Assembly: GCA_035541475.1 (NCBI GenBank)
Contig: DATKND010000182.1
Coordinates: forward strand, 6,979-70,978
Source: DASUFZ01 sp035541475
GTDB lineage: Bacteria; Myxococcota_A; UBA9160; SMWR01
Direction: 5' to 3'
DNA length: 64,000 nucleotides
The notes below the pieces were generated by a model, which saw nothing but the letters and a program-made list of their open reading frames with translations, made no database searches and was not told where the DNA came from. The position numbers and the translations under genes were made by a program. The stretch's first letter is position 1. Each line of letters begins with the position of its first letter. Shown in pieces: positions 52,929 to 61,755 of this stretch.

Positions 52929-54215
52929 CTAGGGCTCGGCCAGGTGCCCGACCGTCTCCTCGAGGCGCTGTCGGTACGCCACGAGATCGACCTTGCGCCG
53001 CGCGACGCCGCTCTCCATCGCGGCCTGCGCCACGGCGAGCGGGACGTAGATCAGCATCCGCGGGTCGAAGGGCTTCGGGATGATGTAGCTCGGCCCGAAG
53101 TCGAAGACGTCGTTCGGGTACGCCTCGGCCACGACCTTCGGCACCGCCTCGCCGCGCGTCGCGAGCTCGGCGAGCGCGTTCACCGCGGCATGCTTCATCG
53201 GCTCGTTGATCTTGCTTGCGCGCACGTCGAGCGCGCCGCGGAAGATGAAGGGGAAGCCGAGCACGTTGTTGACCTGGTTCGGGTAGTCGGAGCGGCCCGT
53301 CGCGATGATCGCGTCGGGACGCACGCGGCGGACGGCCTCCGGCGCGATCTCGGGATCGGGGTTGGCCATCGCGAAGATGATCGGGCGCTTCGCCATGCGC
53401 TGGACCATCTCGGGCGTCACGACTCCGGCCTGCGAGAGCCCGACGAAGACGTCGGCGTCGCGCAGGGCGTCGGACAAGGTTCGAGCGTCGGTGTCGCGGG
53501 CGAGCGCCTCCTTGTAGCGGTTCATGCCCTCGCGCCGACCGGCGTAGATCACGCCGCGGCTGTCGCAGAGCGTGATGTTCTCCGCGGGCACGCCGAGGTC
53601 GCGGTAGAGCCTCGCGCAGGCGATGCCCGAGGCGCCGGCGCCGTTGAACACGACCCGGATGTCTTCGAGCGAGCGGCCGGTGAGCTGCACCGCGTTCAGC
53701 AGCGCCGCGCCCGAGATGATCGCCGTGCCGTGCTGGTCATCGTGGAAGACGGGGATGTCGAGGCTCTCGATCAGGCGCCTCTCGATCTCGAAGCACTCGG
53801 GCGCGCGGATGTCCTCGAGGTTGATGCCGCCGAAGGTCGGCGCGATCAGCTCCACCGTGCGCACGATCTCGTCGACGTCCTCGCTCGCAATCTCGATGTC
53901 GAAGACGTCGATGTCGGCGAAGCGCTTGAACAGCACCGCCTTGCCTTCCATCACCGGCTTGGCGGCGCTGGGACCGAGATTGCCGAGGCCGAGCACGGCG
54001 GTGCCGTTCGTGACCACGGCGACGAGGTTCCCGCGACCGGTGTACTTGAAGACGTCGTCCGGATCGCGCGCGATCTCGCGGCAGGGCTCTGCAACCCCAG
54101 GGGAGTACGCGAGCGAGAGATCTTCCTGGGTGCGAGTGGGCTTGGTGGGGGTGATCTTGAGCTTGCCGGGCCGGCCCTTCGAGTGATAGGCCAGCGCCTG
54201 CTCTCGGGTGATCAA
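52929..54215 (-). CDS. maeB: NADP-type malic enzyme (MaeB domain only)
   Basis: The 428-residue enzyme decarboxylates malate to pyruvate. It matches the N-terminal malic-enzyme part of MaeB without the phosphotransacetylase domain: LSLAYSPGVAEPCREIA, YTGRGNLVAVVTNGTAVLGL, the metal and substrate segment IPVFHDDQHGTA, the nucleotide-binding VVFNGAGASGIACA and MANPDPEI. The TTG start at 54215 is preceded by GGAG at seven bases. An extended -10 promoter lies about 90 bases upstream. With accC and the carboxyltransferase it forms a malate/pyruvate/acyl-CoA carboxylation cluster downstream of an IclR regulator. Confidence 0.94.
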   Translation of the reverse strand: MITREQALAYHSKGRPGKLKITPTKPTRTQEDLSLAYSPGVAEPCREIARDPDDVFKYTGRGNLVAVVTNGTAVLGLGNLGPSAAKPVMEGKAVLFKRFADIDVFDIEIASEDVDEIVRTVELIAPTFGGINLEDIRAPECFEIERRLIESLDIPVFHDDQHGTAIISGAALLNAVQLTGRSLEDIRVVFNGAGASGIACARLYRDLGVPAENITLCDSRGVIYAGRREGMNRYKEALARDTDARTLSDALRDADVFVGLSQAGVVTPEMVQRMAKRPIIFAMANPDPEIAPEAVRRVRPDAIIATGRSDYPNQVNNVLGFPFIFRGALDVRASKINEPMKHAAVNALAELATRGEAVPKVVAEAYPNDVFDFGPSYIIPKPFDPRMLIYVPLAVAQAAMESGVARRKVDLVAYRQRLEETVGHLAEP

Positions 54216-54309
54216 GGTCCTTCTCCGACGGGGGAACGCTCCGACCAGGATGGGATGGTGGAGGCCGCTTCACACCGAGCCGAGTCGGGCCGGGGTGAAA
54301 GAGGGCCGC

Positions 54310-54318
54310 AGCATACCA
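54310..54318 (-). promoter_or_regulatory. Extended -10 promoter for the maeB operon
   Basis: On the minus strand TGG-TATGCT (54318-54310) forms an extended -10 box. No good -35 is present at 17 bases. The predicted leader is about 90 bases. It lies within the 222-base gap between the IclR gene and maeB. Confidence 0.35.
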
Positions 54319-54437
54319 GATTCAACCAGCGTTCCGGCAGCGGCCGTGCTCGACGACTGGCGCCCGGTCGACGCGAGTCGTCCGCGCGGGCTGGGGAGGC
54401 CCCGGCCTCGCCCACTCTTGGACGTGGTGCCGAGCTT

Positions 54438-55226
54438 CTAGACGTGATGCCCGAGCTCGCGCGACAGCCGCTCGGCCGCGCCAGAGACCCGGGGCAGGAT
54501 CTGCTCGAGCAGCGAGCGCTCGTCCGCCCGACACGCCGGAGCCGACACCGAGAGCGCCGCGACGACCCGTCCCGTCACGTCGTGCACCGGCGCCGCCGCG
54601 CAGCAGAGTCCCTCCTCGCACTCCTCGAGATCGAGCGCGAAGCCCTGACCCGCGACGGTGCGCACGTGCTCGAAGAACTTCGTCGGGTCCTGGATGGTGC
54701 GCCGCGTGCGCGCCTCGAGTCCCTGCGACGTGACGACCTCCTTGTCGAAGGACTCGCGCTCCGCATCGGGTCCGCACGCGAGCAGCACCTTGCCGAGCGC
54801 CGTGCAGTGGACCGGGAGCCGCTGGCCCACGCGCAGTGAGCTCACCACCATGCGACTCGGCGCGACGCCGGCCACGTGCACGACGTCGAAGCCGTCGAGC
54901 ATCGCGAGGTGCGCCGACTCAGCGGTGGAGCTCGCGAGCTCCTCCAGATATGCCGGACCGCGCGCGAGCAGCGGCCGACTTCGGCTGAACGCCTGTCCGA
55001 GCTGGAGCGCGGCGAGTCCGAGTCGATAGCGACCCGTCGCCACGTTCTGCTCGATGTATCCCGCCTCCTCCAACGTCGCGAGCAGCCGGAACACGTTGTT
55101 CTTGTGCAGTCGGAGTCGCCTGCCGAGCTCGGCCACTCCGACCTCGACCTCGTTGCGGAACTCTTCGAGCAGCCGCAGTGCATTGGTCACGGTCAGGATC
55201 GCGTAATCGCCCTTCGCCTTCCTCAT
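54438..55226 (-). CDS. IclR-family transcriptional regulator
   Basis: The 262-residue product has a winged HTH (about 8-70; AILTVTNALRLLEEF, VGVAELGRRLRLHKNNVFRL, LEEAGYIEQ) and an IclR effector domain (YLEELASSTAESAHLAMLDG, LRVGQRLPVHCTALGKVLLA, GFALDLEECEEGLCCAAAPV, then VAALSVSAPACRAD). The Cys and Ser/His effector-pocket residues of the family are present. The ATG at 55226 (MRKAKGDYAIL) is preferred to a codon 14 residues upstream. It probably controls the downstream maeB-carboxylase operon in response to a small carboxylate (inference). Confidence 0.93.
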   Translation of the reverse strand: MRKAKGDYAILTVTNALRLLEEFRNEVEVGVAELGRRLRLHKNNVFRLLATLEEAGYIEQNVATGRYRLGLAALQLGQAFSRSRPLLARGPAYLEELASSTAESAHLAMLDGFDVVHVAGVAPSRMVVSSLRVGQRLPVHCTALGKVLLACGPDAERESFDKEVVTSQGLEARTRRTIQDPTKFFEHVRTVAGQGFALDLEECEEGLCCAAAPVHDVTGRVVAALSVSAPACRADERSLLEQILPRVSGAAERLSRELGHHV

Positions 55227-55725
55227 CGGTCTGAGTCCCCAACCCCTCAGCCCGCGGACACCTCCCACCCTCGCGTGTGCATCTGCGGGCCGGGGGGAAG
55301 CCCGAGCTGCATCACTCGACGGAGACTGCTGCTCTCGACTCTCCTCGCTTCGCGCGTCGAACCAGATCCCCGACGGGGGTCATGCAACGCGTCCACCGAC
55401 GGAAGCTGCGTGCGCATGATCGTCGACGAGCCGGTCGTGCCCTCGAGGCGCACTTGCAATCTCTGCATCATTCGACCGACCTCGGGAGCGCTACTTCGAC
55501 TTGCGCCTGGCACTGTTCGGCGTGGCCCCTCGGCGACGCCCAGCCATCTGCTTCCTGCCCGGAGAGAGAGAGAGCGGCAGACGCGCTCTCTTATCCGGTC
55601 GCCATCGGAGTGTCAAGCATTCTTCCGTCGGAATTCTCGCGCGACGCGATTGCGTGTCGTCACGAACCGAGCCACGCCACCGACGGGAAACCGAAATCGG
55701 ACATGACGGCGCGCGCGAACTTTTT
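55227..55725. other. 499-bp non-coding region between lspA and the IclR gene
   Basis: A sigma70-like promoter at 55588-55616 would give the IclR gene a leader of about 355 bases. The leader contains a hairpin-prone GA/CT-rich segment near 55565-55590 and a small GACCCC/GGGGATC stem-loop near 55366-55384. The only open frame, an 88-codon GTG-started frame at 55247-55513, has no ribosome site or family signal. Nothing else is recognisable. Confidence 0.55.
55588..55616 (-). promoter_or_regulatory. Sigma70-like promoter upstream of the IclR gene
   Basis: On the minus strand a perfect TTGACA (55616-55611) is followed after 17 bases by TAAGAG (55593-55588). Transcription would start near 55581, 355 bases before the IclR ATG. 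Confidence 0.5.
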
Positions 55726-56244
55726 TCAGCGAGCGCTCTCGCCGGGCTCGGGGCTCGCGCGCTTCTCGCCCTCTGCGGCGAGCAGCTCGAGGATGAGCAG
55801 CGCCACTCCGATGACGATGAAGCTGTCGGCGAAGTTGAAGTCGGGCCACGAGTAGCCGCCCCACAGCTTGATGTGGAGAAAGTCCACGACTTCGCGCAGC
55901 CACAGTCGATCGATCAAGTTGCCGACGGCACCCCCGAGGATCAGACCGAGTGCGAACGCATGCAGTCGGTCCCCCGGGGCCAGCTGGCGGAAGAACGAGA
56001 GGATGATGCCGATCGCCAACACAGACACGATCACGAAGAACCAGATGCGAACGAGCGGATCTCCGTCGGAGAAGAGACCGAACGCCGCGCCCGGATTGCG
56101 CACATGAGTGAGGTAAAAGAAACCCGGGATGATCTCGTACTTGTCGGTGTAGGTCAGGAAGTGCGAGACGAGTCGCTTGCTGACGAAGTCGGCGGCGAGG
56201 CTTGCGCCAAAGGCGATCGATCCCACGCGCAGCTTCGGCGTCAT
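55726..56244 (-). CDS. lspA: LspA, lipoprotein signal peptidase
   Basis: LspA cleaves lipoprotein signal peptides in the inner membrane. The 172-residue product has four hydrophobic segments and both catalytic aspartates: Asp121 in the VVDFL that follows GGAVGNLIDRL, and Asp140 in WPDFNFADSFIVIG. LTHVRNPGAAFGLF is also conserved. ATG at 56244. It follows the TPR lipoprotein gene by 36 bases, in a cell-envelope cluster with a class A PBP. The window encodes at least five predicted lipoprotein substrates. Confidence 0.95.
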   Translation of the reverse strand: MTPKLRVGSIAFGASLAADFVSKRLVSHFLTYTDKYEIIPGFFYLTHVRNPGAAFGLFSDGDPLVRIWFFVIVSVLAIGIILSFFRQLAPGDRLHAFALGLILGGAVGNLIDRLWLREVVDFLHIKLWGGYSWPDFNFADSFIVIGVALLILELLAAEGEKRASPEPGESAR

Positions 56245-56280
56245 CGGGCGCGCGAACCTATCACACGCACCCTCTGGGGT

Positions 56281-56790
56281 CTAACGCAGCTCGTCAGCAT
56301 CGAGACGTCCATCGCCCCACACGTCGGGCGCGCTCTCCGCGGCGCGCTCGAGCAGCTCATGGGCTCGAACGGTTTCTCCGGTCTGTGCGAGTGCGAGTCC
56401 GCGCAGTCCTTCGAGATGCACCTCGGCCCCAGGGGAGGGATCGGCATCCGCGGAGAGCAGATCCTCGGCGCGATCGACGTATTGGAGCACGAGCTCCGGC
56501 TCGTCTTGCTCCGCGCTCTGCCGCGCGAGCGCGAGATAGGCGTAGGGGTTGCCCGAGTCCACCTGGAGCGCGCGCTGGTAGAGCGAGCGCGCGCGCTCGA
56601 ACTCGTGCGCGGAGTCCGCGCGCAGACCTTCGAGCACGAGCTGCTGCGATGCGCGCCGCGTCTCGTCTCCATCGCGCGCGACGTCGCGGATGCGCATCGA
56701 CGGCTGCGGCGCCTGCGTCGGGGCGATCGCGCATCCCCACGCGATCGAGGCCGTGACGATCGCGAGCGCGCCGCGCCGGAGCGCGCGCAT
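56281..56790 (-). CDS. Small TPR-containing lipoprotein
   Basis: The 169-residue product has a lipoprotein signal (MRALRRGALAIVTASIAWGC; lipobox AWGC at Cys20) and about three TPR-like helical pairs (AHEFERARSLYQRALQVDSG, AYLALARQSAEQDEPELVLQYV, VHLEGLRGLALAQTGETVRA). The ATG at 56790 overlaps the end of the PBP stop codon by one base. Its coupling to a class A PBP suggests an outer-membrane activator or scaffold role like that of LpoA or LpoB, but that is inference from position only. Confidence 0.8.
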   Translation of the reverse strand: MRALRRGALAIVTASIAWGCAIAPTQAPQPSMRIRDVARDGDETRRASQQLVLEGLRADSAHEFERARSLYQRALQVDSGNPYAYLALARQSAEQDEPELVLQYVDRAEDLLSADADPSPGAEVHLEGLRGLALAQTGETVRAHELLERAAESAPDVWGDGRLDADELR

Positions 56791-59168
56791 CACAGCCGAC
56801 CCCGCAGCCAGTGGAAGAGACCGCCGCCGGTCGGCGGCACGTCGTCCGCGGGACAGATCTCCGTCGGAAGCGTTCCCGCGAGGAAGAACTCGTCGCGGCG
56901 GCCGGGGCAGCCGGCGAGCGCGAGCGCGCCCGAGCCCGGATCGATCGACGCCTGCTCGATCACCGGAGGCTTCGGGAAGCCGCCGCGCACGACGCCGCCG
57001 GTCACGCCCTCGATGAAGCTGCGCCAGATCGGCAGCGCGCCGACACTGCTCGGAATCCCGAGACCGCGAGGCGTGTCGAAGCCGACCCAGACGACCGCGA
57101 CGAGGTCTGGCGTGTACCCGACGAACCAGAGATCGCGCTCCTCGTCCGTCGTGCCGGTCTTGGCCGCCACCGCGCCACGCAGACCGCCCGCGCGCAGCGA
57201 TCGCGCGGTGCCGCGCTCGGCCACGCCTTCGAGCAGACTCGTCGCGAGGAACGCGGTGCCCGCGTCGAGCACGCGCTCGAAGCGCAGCCGTCGCTTCTCC
57301 ATCACGTGGCCCTCGCCGTCGACCACGTCCTCGACAGTCTGCGTCGTCGGGCGCACGCCTTCGCTCGCGAGCGTCGCGTAGGCGCGCGCGAGCTCGACCG
57401 GCGCGATCTCGGCCGTGCCGAGCGCGAGACTCGGCACGCGCGGCAGCGCGCTCTCGATGCCGAGGCGTTGCGCGACGTCCACCACGCGCTCGATCCCGAC
57501 CCGCTGCGCGAGCCGCGCTGTCGCGACGTTGTACGACTGCTCGAGCGCGTCGCGCACGCCGACCTCGCCGTGGAATTCGCGGTCGTAGTTGGTGGGGCGC
57601 CACGGCCCCGACGGCGTCTGGATCTCGAGCGGCGAGTCGTCGAGCCGGCTCGCGAGCGTGATCAGCGGCGGTCCGCGGAAGGGCTCGAGCGCCGCGATGT
57701 AGACGAAGGGCTTGAACACACTGCCGACCTGGCGGCGCGCCTGCGTGCAGCGGTCGAACTGTGACACGCGGTAGTCGCGCCCGCCGACGAGCGCGAGCAG
57801 CTCTCCCGTCTGCGGGCGGATCGCCACGATGCAGCCCTGCAGGCCGGGGCCGTCCTTGCTCACGAGGGAAGGTCGTCGCTTCTCGATCGACTCGATGCCC
57901 TTGCGCAGCGACTCGGCCGCGATGCGCTGGAGCCGCGGGTCGAGCGTCGAGTAGATGCGCAGACCTTCCTGCTCGAGCACCTCGGTCGGATAGGTCTCGG
58001 CGAGCTGGCGGCGCAGCAGGTCGAGGAAGTAGCGGGCGTCGTTCGCGTCCGGTGTCACCGCCGCGAGCTGGAGCGGCTCGGCGTGCGCGCGCGTGTGTGT
58101 GGCTTCGTCGATGCGACCCTGCTCGAGCATCAGGTCGAGCACGAGATTGCGCCGCTGGACGGCGCGCTCGGGATCGCGATACGGAGAGATGCCGTTCGGG
58201 CTCTGGATGATCGCGGCGAGCAGCGCCGACTCCGCGACCCCGAGCTCGGAAGCGGATTTTCCGAAATAGAGATGCGCGCCCTCGCCGACGCCGTGCACGG
58301 CAGTGGCGCCGCGCTGCCCGAGATAGATCTCGTTCAGATACGACTCGAGAATCTCGTCCTTGTCGTAACGGGCCTCGACGATCAACGCCATCACGGCTTC
58401 TTGCAGCTTGCGACGAAGCGTCCGCTCGGGAGTGAGGAAGAAGTTCTTGACGAGCTGCTGCGTGAGGGTGCTTCCCCCCTGACGGATCGCTCCCGCGCGC
58501 AGGTTCGCGAGCATCGCGCCCGCGATGCGCCGGAGGTCGATCCCGCTGTGTGTCTCGAAGCGCTGGTCCTCCACCGCGAGCACCGCATCCACCAGATGGC
58601 GCGGCAGCTCCGCGAGGCGCACGAGCTCGCGCTGCTCGCGCGCGGGTCCGTAGTACGCGCCGAGCGGCTCCGGCTCGAGCATCACGGCGCCGATCTCCTC
58701 GCCCTCCGGCACGCTGCGGATCTCGGTGATGGTGTTGTCGTCGATGCGCATCACGACGTCGCGCGCGGGCTCGGGCCGGCTCGGATGCGCGAAGGCGCGC
58801 AAGTGGACGCGCAGCCGCTGCGCGCTCCACACGTACTGGCCGGGGGGCAGATCCTTCGTGCCCTCGGCCTCGCGGTAGCCGAGCCGCGCGAGCGCGCCGC
58901 GCAGGTCGATGCGTCGCCAGTCCAGACCCGGATAGAGGATGGTCGGCGCGCCGTAGACGCGCGACGGAACGCGGAAGCGGACCCCTTCGAAGCGTGCGCG
59001 CACGGTGCGGTCGAGCCCGGCGACCAGACCGGCGAGCGCGAAGCCGAGCACGAAGGCCGAGACCGCGACGATCAAGGCCAGCGGGCGCACCCAGCTCGGG
59101 ACGCGCCAGCGGCGTCGCGATCGACCCTGGTCGTCGCGCGCAGCGGTGCCGTTGCGGCGTCGCGCCAC
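56790..59168 (-). CDS. mrcB: Class A penicillin-binding protein (PBP1B-type)
   Basis: The 792-residue bifunctional peptidoglycan synthase has a cytoplasmic basic N-terminus, one membrane anchor (LALIVAVSAFVLGFALAGLVAG, about 30-51), a UB2H-like region and a GT51 glycosyltransferase with Glu200 in AVEDQRFETHSGIDLR and GGSTLTQQLVKN. The transpeptidase domain has S483-VFK486, SYN (545-547) and K670-TGTT. The order and the domain between anchor and GT51 favour PBP1B over PBP1A. The GTG start at 59168 follows GGGGGGAACC. It is coupled to a TPR lipoprotein and followed by lspA. Confidence 0.94.
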   Translation of the reverse strand: MARRRNGTAARDDQGRSRRRWRVPSWVRPLALIVAVSAFVLGFALAGLVAGLDRTVRARFEGVRFRVPSRVYGAPTILYPGLDWRRIDLRGALARLGYREAEGTKDLPPGQYVWSAQRLRVHLRAFAHPSRPEPARDVVMRIDDNTITEIRSVPEGEEIGAVMLEPEPLGAYYGPAREQRELVRLAELPRHLVDAVLAVEDQRFETHSGIDLRRIAGAMLANLRAGAIRQGGSTLTQQLVKNFFLTPERTLRRKLQEAVMALIVEARYDKDEILESYLNEIYLGQRGATAVHGVGEGAHLYFGKSASELGVAESALLAAIIQSPNGISPYRDPERAVQRRNLVLDLMLEQGRIDEATHTRAHAEPLQLAAVTPDANDARYFLDLLRRQLAETYPTEVLEQEGLRIYSTLDPRLQRIAAESLRKGIESIEKRRPSLVSKDGPGLQGCIVAIRPQTGELLALVGGRDYRVSQFDRCTQARRQVGSVFKPFVYIAALEPFRGPPLITLASRLDDSPLEIQTPSGPWRPTNYDREFHGEVGVRDALEQSYNVATARLAQRVGIERVVDVAQRLGIESALPRVPSLALGTAEIAPVELARAYATLASEGVRPTTQTVEDVVDGEGHVMEKRRLRFERVLDAGTAFLATSLLEGVAERGTARSLRAGGLRGAVAAKTGTTDEERDLWFVGYTPDLVAVVWVGFDTPRGLGIPSSVGALPIWRSFIEGVTGGVVRGGFPKPPVIEQASIDPGSGALALAGCPGRRDEFFLAGTLPTEICPADDVPPTGGGLFHWLRGRL

Positions 59169-59274
59169 CGGTTCCCCCCGATACGACGACGCTGGACCTT
59201 AGCCGACTGGACCGAAGCGCCGGGAAAGGGAACGAGCGTTTGCCAAAGCGCCGCGCCTCTTCCAGATTCCGGCG

Positions 59275-60708
59275 GTGGCGCAACCGCCGCGCAGATCCGC
59301 TGACAAACCTTGGGGGGGCCGCTTCCGCGAGGACCTCGACCCCGTGGTCGCGCGCTTCTCCGCGTCGATCGACTTCGACCGCGCGCTCGCGCGCTACGAC
59401 CTGCGGCTCTCGGCCGCGCACGCGCGCATGCTGCGCGCGCAAGGGCTGATCTCGCCGGCCGACGAGCAGGCGCTGCTCGCGGGCCTCGAGAAGATCGCGG
59501 AAGAGATCGATGCGGGGTCCTTCCCTTTCGATCCCTCGCTCGAGGACATCCACATGAACGTGGAGTCGCGCCTGCGCACCTTGATCGGGGCCGCCGCCGG
59601 ACGCCTCCACACCGGTCGCAGTCGCAACGACCAGGTCGCGACGGACCTCGCGCTCTATCTGCGCGACGCCGCCTGCGCCGCGGAGCGCGGTCTGCACGAC
59701 CTGCGCGCCGTGCTCGTGACCCGCGGCCGCGAGCACCTCGACACCTTGCTACCGGGCTACACGCATCTGCAACGCGCGCAGCCGGTCCGGCTCGCGCATC
59801 ACTGGCTCGCGTTCGTCGACATGCTCGGTCGCGACGCGGCGCGCTTCCGCGATCTGCGCGCGCGGCTGCGCGCGTCGCCGCTCGGCGCGGGTGCGCTGGC
59901 CGGCACGACGCTCCCGCTCGACCGCGAGGCCACCGCGCGCGCGCTCGGCTTCGACGCGCCGGCCGGCAACAGCATGGACGCGGTCGCGTCGCGCGACGCC
60001 GCGCTCGAGTTCCTGGCCGACTGCGCGATCGCGCAGGTGCAGCTCTCGCGCCTGGCCGAAGAGCTGGTGCTGTGGTCCACGGCGGAGTTCGGCTTCATCG
60101 AGCTCGCCGACGCCTACTCGACCGGCTCGAGCCTGATGCCGCAGAAGAAGAACCCCGACGTCCCGGAGCTCGTGCGCGGGAAGGCCGGTCGCGCGGTCGG
60201 CAACCTGGTCGCGCTGCTGACGGTCGTGAAGGGACTCCCGCTGACCTACAACCGCGACCTCCAGGAGGACAAGGAGCCGATCTTCGACTCGGCCGCGACC
60301 TTGCGCGACTCGCTCGAGGTGATGGCCGGCGCGCTCGCGACGCTCCGTGTCCGCAGCGAGCGCATGCGCGAGGCCGCGGGCGATCCGATGCTTCTCGCGA
60401 CGGACCTGGCCGAGGCGCTCGTGCGCCGCGACGTGCCCTTCCGCGAGGCGCACGAAGCGGTCGGCCGCATCGTGTCCCACTGCGTCGAGAAGGATCTCGA
60501 TCTCCGCACGCTCTCGCGCGAGGACCTGCGCGCCTTCCACCCGTCCTTCGCGGTCGGAGCCTCGGAGCTGCTCGACCTCGAGCGCGCGGTCGAGGCGCGC
60601 GATCTGCCGGGCGGCACCGCACGCGCACGCGTGTCGGCCGCGCTCGACGCGGCGGCCGCGGAGATCTCCGCGCGGCTCTCCGAGCTCGGCGGCGAGTCCA
60701 AGCGATGA
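59275..60708 (+). CDS. argH: ArgH, argininosuccinate lyase
   Basis: ArgH splits argininosuccinate into arginine and fumarate. The 477-residue product has WGGRFREDLDPVVARFSASI at the start, EDIHMNVESRL, HTGRSRNDQVATDLALYLR, and the catalytic-loop signature GSSLMPQKKNPDVPEL with the catalytic Ser. DLQEDKEPIFD is also conserved. The GTG at 59275 gives MAQPPRRSADKPWGGRF on decoding. It overlaps the small lipoprotein gene (ATGA), and the argH-lipoprotein-dapF-dapA-dapB order is an amino-acid operon seen in many Gram-negatives. Confidence 0.96.
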   Translation: MAQPPRRSADKPWGGRFREDLDPVVARFSASIDFDRALARYDLRLSAAHARMLRAQGLISPADEQALLAGLEKIAEEIDAGSFPFDPSLEDIHMNVESRLRTLIGAAAGRLHTGRSRNDQVATDLALYLRDAACAAERGLHDLRAVLVTRGREHLDTLLPGYTHLQRAQPVRLAHHWLAFVDMLGRDAARFRDLRARLRASPLGAGALAGTTLPLDREATARALGFDAPAGNSMDAVASRDAALEFLADCAIAQVQLSRLAEELVLWSTAEFGFIELADAYSTGSSLMPQKKNPDVPELVRGKAGRAVGNLVALLTVVKGLPLTYNRDLQEDKEPIFDSAATLRDSLEVMAGALATLRVRSERMREAAGDPMLLATDLAEALVRRDVPFREAHEAVGRIVSHCVEKDLDLRTLSREDLRAFHPSFAVGASELLDLERAVEARDLPGGTARARVSAALDAAAAEISARLSELGGESKR

Positions 60709-60911
60709 CGCGCTCTCGCAATCGTGCGGTCGCGCTCGCTCTCGCTCTCGTCGTCATCGCGGGCGCGGCCTGCGGGAAGTACGGAAAGCCGGAGCGGAGC
60801 AAGCCCACACCGCCCACCACCAGCGTGCAGCCCGCGGCCACACCGTCGACCGCGACACCGCCGGCGGAGGAGTGCCCGCCCGACGAGCAGAAGGAGAAGA
60901 CCGCGCCGTGA
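60705..60911 (+). CDS. lptM: Small LptM/YifL-like lipoprotein
   Basis: The 68-residue product has a signal peptide with lipobox (LALVVIAGAACGKYGKPE) and then a short, Pro/Thr-rich mature part. The sequence after the lipidated Cys (CGKYGKPE) resembles the CGxKGPL start of LptM, formerly YifL. In E. coli that gene also lies directly before dapF. LptM helps LptD maturation. The mature region otherwise shows little similarity, so the name rests on size, the Cys-Gly-x-x-Gly start and position. It overlaps argH and dapF by four bases each. Confidence 0.68.
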   Translation: MTRSRNRAVALALALVVIAGAACGKYGKPERSKPTPPTTSVQPAATPSTATPPAEECPPDEQKEKTAP

Positions 60912-61753
60912 GCGAGCTGCGCTTCGCGAAGATGCACGGAGCCGGCAACGACTTCGTGGTGCTCGACGGGATCCGCGACGCGCTGCCGCCGATCGCGCCG
61001 ATAGCCGCACGCCTGTGCGATCGCCACTTCGGCATCGGTGCCGATCAGCTGCTCGTCGTGCGCCCCTCGCAGGCAGCGGATTTCCGCATGGAGATCTGGA
61101 ACGCCGACGGCACACAGGTCGAGATGTGCGCGAACGGCATCCGCTGCTTCTACAAGTACCTGCGCGACGCGGGTCACACGCGAGCGCGCGAGCTCTCGGT
61201 CGAGACGCTTTCCGGCGTCGTGCGGCCGCGCTGGGCCGGACCCGACCTCGTGACCGTCGACATGGGACGCCCGATCCTCGCGCCGGCGAAGATCCCGACG
61301 CGGCTCGGCGCCGGCGACGGCCCAGTGCTCGACGCGCCCATGGTGGTCGCGGGCGAGACGCTGCATATCTCGTCGGTGTCGATGGGCAACCCGCACGCCG
61401 TGCTCTTCGTCGACGATCCGGAAACCGCGCCCGTCGAGCGGCTCGGACCGGCGATCGAGCGCGACTCGGCGTTTCCGAACCGCGTCAACGTCGAGTTCGT
61501 CGCGCCGCGCGGTCGCGACCGCCTGCTGCAGCGCACCTGGGAGCGCGGTGCCGGCGAGACGCTCGCATGCGGCAGCGGTGCCTGCGCGGCCGCCGTGGTA
61601 TCCATCTTGCGCGGCGTTGCAGACCGCCGGCTCCGGGTCGAGCTGCGAGGCGGCGGCCTCGAGATCGTCTGGCCCGCCGACGACGCGCACGTCGAGATGA
61701 CTGGTCCGGCGGCCCACGTCTTCGAGGGACGCATCGCGGTCGGAGAGGATTGA
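60908..61753 (+). CDS. dapF: DapF, diaminopimelate epimerase
   Basis: DapF interconverts LL- and meso-diaminopimelate for lysine and peptidoglycan, without PLP. The 281-residue product has both catalytic cysteines: Cys74 in VEMCANGIRC and Cys221 in ETLACGSGACAAAVV. FAKMHGAGNDFVVLDG at the start, HFGIGADQLL and SMGNPHAVLFVDD are family signatures. The GTG start at 60908 overlaps the lipoprotein stop (GTGA). Confidence 0.97.
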   Translation: MSELRFAKMHGAGNDFVVLDGIRDALPPIAPIAARLCDRHFGIGADQLLVVRPSQAADFRMEIWNADGTQVEMCANGIRCFYKYLRDAGHTRARELSVETLSGVVRPRWAGPDLVTVDMGRPILAPAKIPTRLGAGDGPVLDAPMVVAGETLHISSVSMGNPHAVLFVDDPETAPVERLGPAIERDSAFPNRVNVEFVAPRGRDRLLQRTWERGAGETLACGSGACAAAVVSILRGVADRRLRVELRGGGLEIVWPADDAHVEMTGPAAHVFEGRIAVGED

Positions 61754-61755
61754 GC

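Noticed and set aside
55247..55513. A possible 88-codon gene in the IclR leader.
   Set aside because: It starts at a GTG without a ribosome site and the composition and residues look non-coding. It is described within the intergenic region instead.
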